Part shown: positions 7,320 through 8,196 of the stretch, piece by piece
How the letters are laid out: each line of letters starts with the position of its first letter
Position numbering within the stretch: the stretch's first letter is position 1
Assembly: GCA_028293365.1 (NCBI GenBank)
Contig: JAQGOX010000898.1
Coordinates: 1 to 8,196 of the forward strand
DNA from: Verrucomicrobiales bacterium
Lineage (GTDB): Bacteria; Verrucomicrobiota; Verrucomicrobiia; Limisphaerales; SXQI01
Direction of reading: 5' to 3'
Length of the DNA: 8,196 bases
Notes under the pieces: generated by a model
Told to the model about the DNA's origin: nothing
Database searches by the model: none
The model's input: only the letters and a program-made list of their open reading frames with translations
Made by a program: the position numbers and the translations under genes

Positions 7320-7347
7320 TTGTTAGTTTCTGTTACGTTGCCGTTAC
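7320..7347. promoter_or_regulatory. Three direct repeats resembling a PhoB/OmpR-type box
   Basis: TTGTTAG (7320-7326), CTGTTAC (7330-7336) and CCGTTAC (7341-7347) are direct repeats starting 10 and 11 bases apart, so all face the same side of the helix. The 7+4+7 layout of the last two is that of a Pho box; read on the other strand the units become TAACA-like, as in Bacillus PhoP sites. Winged-helix response regulators of the OmpR/PhoB family bind this kind of repeat. It could serve the PanB-like gene to the right or the small ORF to the left. The match is by layout, not by a verified consensus for this organism. Confidence 0.35.
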
Positions 7348-7478
7348 CATCGTGCGGTGACTCCACTTTTTTTGCTCGAAACAGGCCAATTCTTGCTCTG
7401 GCCCCGCATTAAGAACTGTTTGAAGCGGTTTTCGATTTCGACGCAGAGCAATTTCCAGCTTGCTCGACGAACACTCAC

Positions 7479-7491
7479 CCGACACTGTCGG
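7479..7491. promoter_or_regulatory. Perfect palindrome abutting the PanB-like start codon
   Basis: CCGACA and TGTCGG form a perfect 6-bp inverted repeat about a single central base, ending three bases before the ATG at 7495. It occupies the place where a Shine-Dalgarno sequence would be, and none is visible. It may be an operator for a dimeric repressor or a translation-affecting hairpin (four pairs around a five-base loop). Confidence 0.35.
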
Positions 7492-7494
7492 TCC

Positions 7495-8196
7495 ATGCTC
7501 AGACCGGACAAGAAATACTCCGTTTACGACCTCAGACAACTCAAAGGCAAACGCTGCCTGACTCACGTCCACGTAAAATCTCCCGAGGAGGCGGCTGCGG
7601 CCGAAGCGGCCGGAATCGATTTGTTAAGTTGCAGTTTTGACTCGCCGGATGCGCAGGCGCGCCTTCCGTTACTGGTCGCGGCGGCTCCCAAAAGTTTTAT
7701 TTCCGGCGCTACCCCGCATGGAATGGCATCCCCGGAAGAAGCGATCCGCACCGGTTTTAAGGCGTTGGCACTGGGCGCCAGCTCCGTCTATTGCTCCGCA
7801 AGTCCCGTGCTGGTGGAAGCGATGGCACGCGAGGGAATCCCCGTGGTCGGCCATTTGGGAATGGTTCCCCGACATGCGACCTGGACGAACGTCCGTGCAA
7901 TTGGAAAGACCGCTCCGGAAGCACTGCGTCTTTACGAACAATTGAAGCGCCTCGAAAACGCGGGCGCGTATGCCGCGGAAATTGAATTGGTTCCCCACCA
8001 GCTTGCCTCCTATCTCTGCAAGAAAACTTCCCTGCTCCTTATGTCGCTCGGATCGGGAAGCGGTTGCGACACCCAATTCCTCTTTTCCGACGATATACTT
8101 GGAGATTACGATGACCGCATTCCCCGCCACGCAAAGGCATACCGGAATTTTCTCAAAGAATACCAACGCCTGCAGGAAGAACGCATCACTGCGTTC
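7495..8196 (+). CDS. PanB-like (ketopantoate hydroxymethyltransferase fold) protein, 3' end cut by window
   Basis: The frame stays open to the last base, giving 234 residues of a PanB/PEP-mutase-superfamily TIM barrel. PanB adds a hydroxymethyl group from methylene-tetrahydrofolate to 2-oxoisovalerate in pantothenate synthesis. The match is collinear: YDLRQLKGK start, GID near 40, ASPEEA (78-83), GASSV (94-98), VVGHLGMVP (117-125), IGKTAPEA (136-143), AEIELVP (161-167), CDTQ (191-194) and the IPRHAKAY end region (209-216). Conserved are the GHLG histidine (H120), the ELVP glutamate (E164, equivalent of the E. coli catalytic Glu181) and perhaps a metal Asp (D49). Not conserved are the second metal Asp (Asp84; the spot reads SGAT near 70-73), Lys112 (Y99 here) and Glu114 (S101 here), and about 20 residues between the first two active-site strands are missing. 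It is therefore probably a paralogue with changed chemistry rather than an orthodox PanB, so no symbol is given. The start is the ATG that aligns with the family N-terminus. Confidence 0.75.
   Translation, partial: MLRPDKKYSVYDLRQLKGKRCLTHVHVKSPEEAAAAEAAGIDLLSCSFDSPDAQARLPLLVAAAPKSFISGATPHGMASPEEAIRTGFKALALGASSVYCSASPVLVEAMAREGIPVVGHLGMVPRHATWTNVRAIGKTAPEALRLYEQLKRLENAGAYAAEIELVPHQLASYLCKKTSLLLMSLGSGSGCDTQFLFSDDILGDYDDRIPRHAKAYRNFLKEYQRLQEERITAF

Larger units (their letters stand above)
7177..7494. other. 318-bp gap between exported TIM-barrel gene and PanB-like gene
   Basis: Apart from the weak minus-strand small ORF, this stretch holds no gene I can support. A frame in phase with the PanB-like gene is open back to a TAG at 7324-7326, with a GTG at 7357. 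Its predicted extra 46 residues look nothing like the family's N-terminus, so they are not included. A T7 run at 7367-7373 follows only a 3-bp stem and is not a believable terminator. Two regulatory-looking elements within the gap are listed separately. Confidence 0.5.

Noticed and set aside
7357..7494. GTG-started N-terminal extension of the PanB-like protein
   Set aside because: The 46 extra residues are Arg/Ser/Phe-rich and do not resemble PanB N-termini, while the ATG at 7495 fits the family alignment.
7333..7572. 79-residue minus-strand frame overlapping the PanB-like start
   Set aside because: Its N-terminal third is antisense to conserved PanB-like codons and it shows no motif.
7669..8166. 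165-residue antisense frame inside the PanB-like gene
   Set aside because: Shadow of the plus-strand gene, whose translation matches a known fold.

Overview
The window looks like chromosomal DNA of a free-living, moderately GC-rich heterotrophic bacterium. The best guess at group is Verrucomicrobiota, with Acidobacteriota or Planctomycetota as alternatives. This rests on gene style only: a secreted FG-GAP/VCBS protein joined to a xylose-isomerase-like TIM barrel, and a phosphoketolase-linked acetate kinase. There is no rRNA or other marker to settle it. I see no tRNA, rRNA, CRISPR array, insertion sequence or phage gene.

Layout. Bases 1-496 hold no convincing gene. They contain a GC-rich hairpin followed by a T-rich stretch (169-210), an A-rich array of short ACAC-centred repeats spaced in multiples of about 10 bp (254-393), and a small leader hairpin (446-465). 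A tight two-gene operon follows on the plus strand: acetate kinase (497-1684) and xylulose-5-phosphate/fructose-6-phosphate phosphoketolase (1694-4144). Together they would cleave sugar phosphates to acetyl phosphate and convert that to acetate plus ATP. A DUF1275 (YoaK-like) membrane protein lies convergently on the minus strand (4190-4939). Divergent from it is a 680-residue exported protein (5134-7176) with a calcium-binding-repeat propeller followed by a sugar-isomerase-type TIM barrel. A 318-bp gap follows, with a weak minus-strand small membrane ORF (7114-7311), three direct repeats resembling a PhoB/OmpR-type site (7320-7347), and a perfect palindrome against the next start codon (7479-7491). 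The window ends inside a plus-strand gene (7495-8196, incomplete) of the ketopantoate hydroxymethyltransferase (PanB) fold that has lost several canonical active-site residues.

How the genes fit together. Only ackA-xfp is clearly a functional unit. The exported TIM-barrel protein suggests carbohydrate processing outside the cytoplasm, but no partner genes are next to it. The least explained items are the phased repeat array upstream of ackA, the propeller-TIM fusion and the divergent PanB-like protein.
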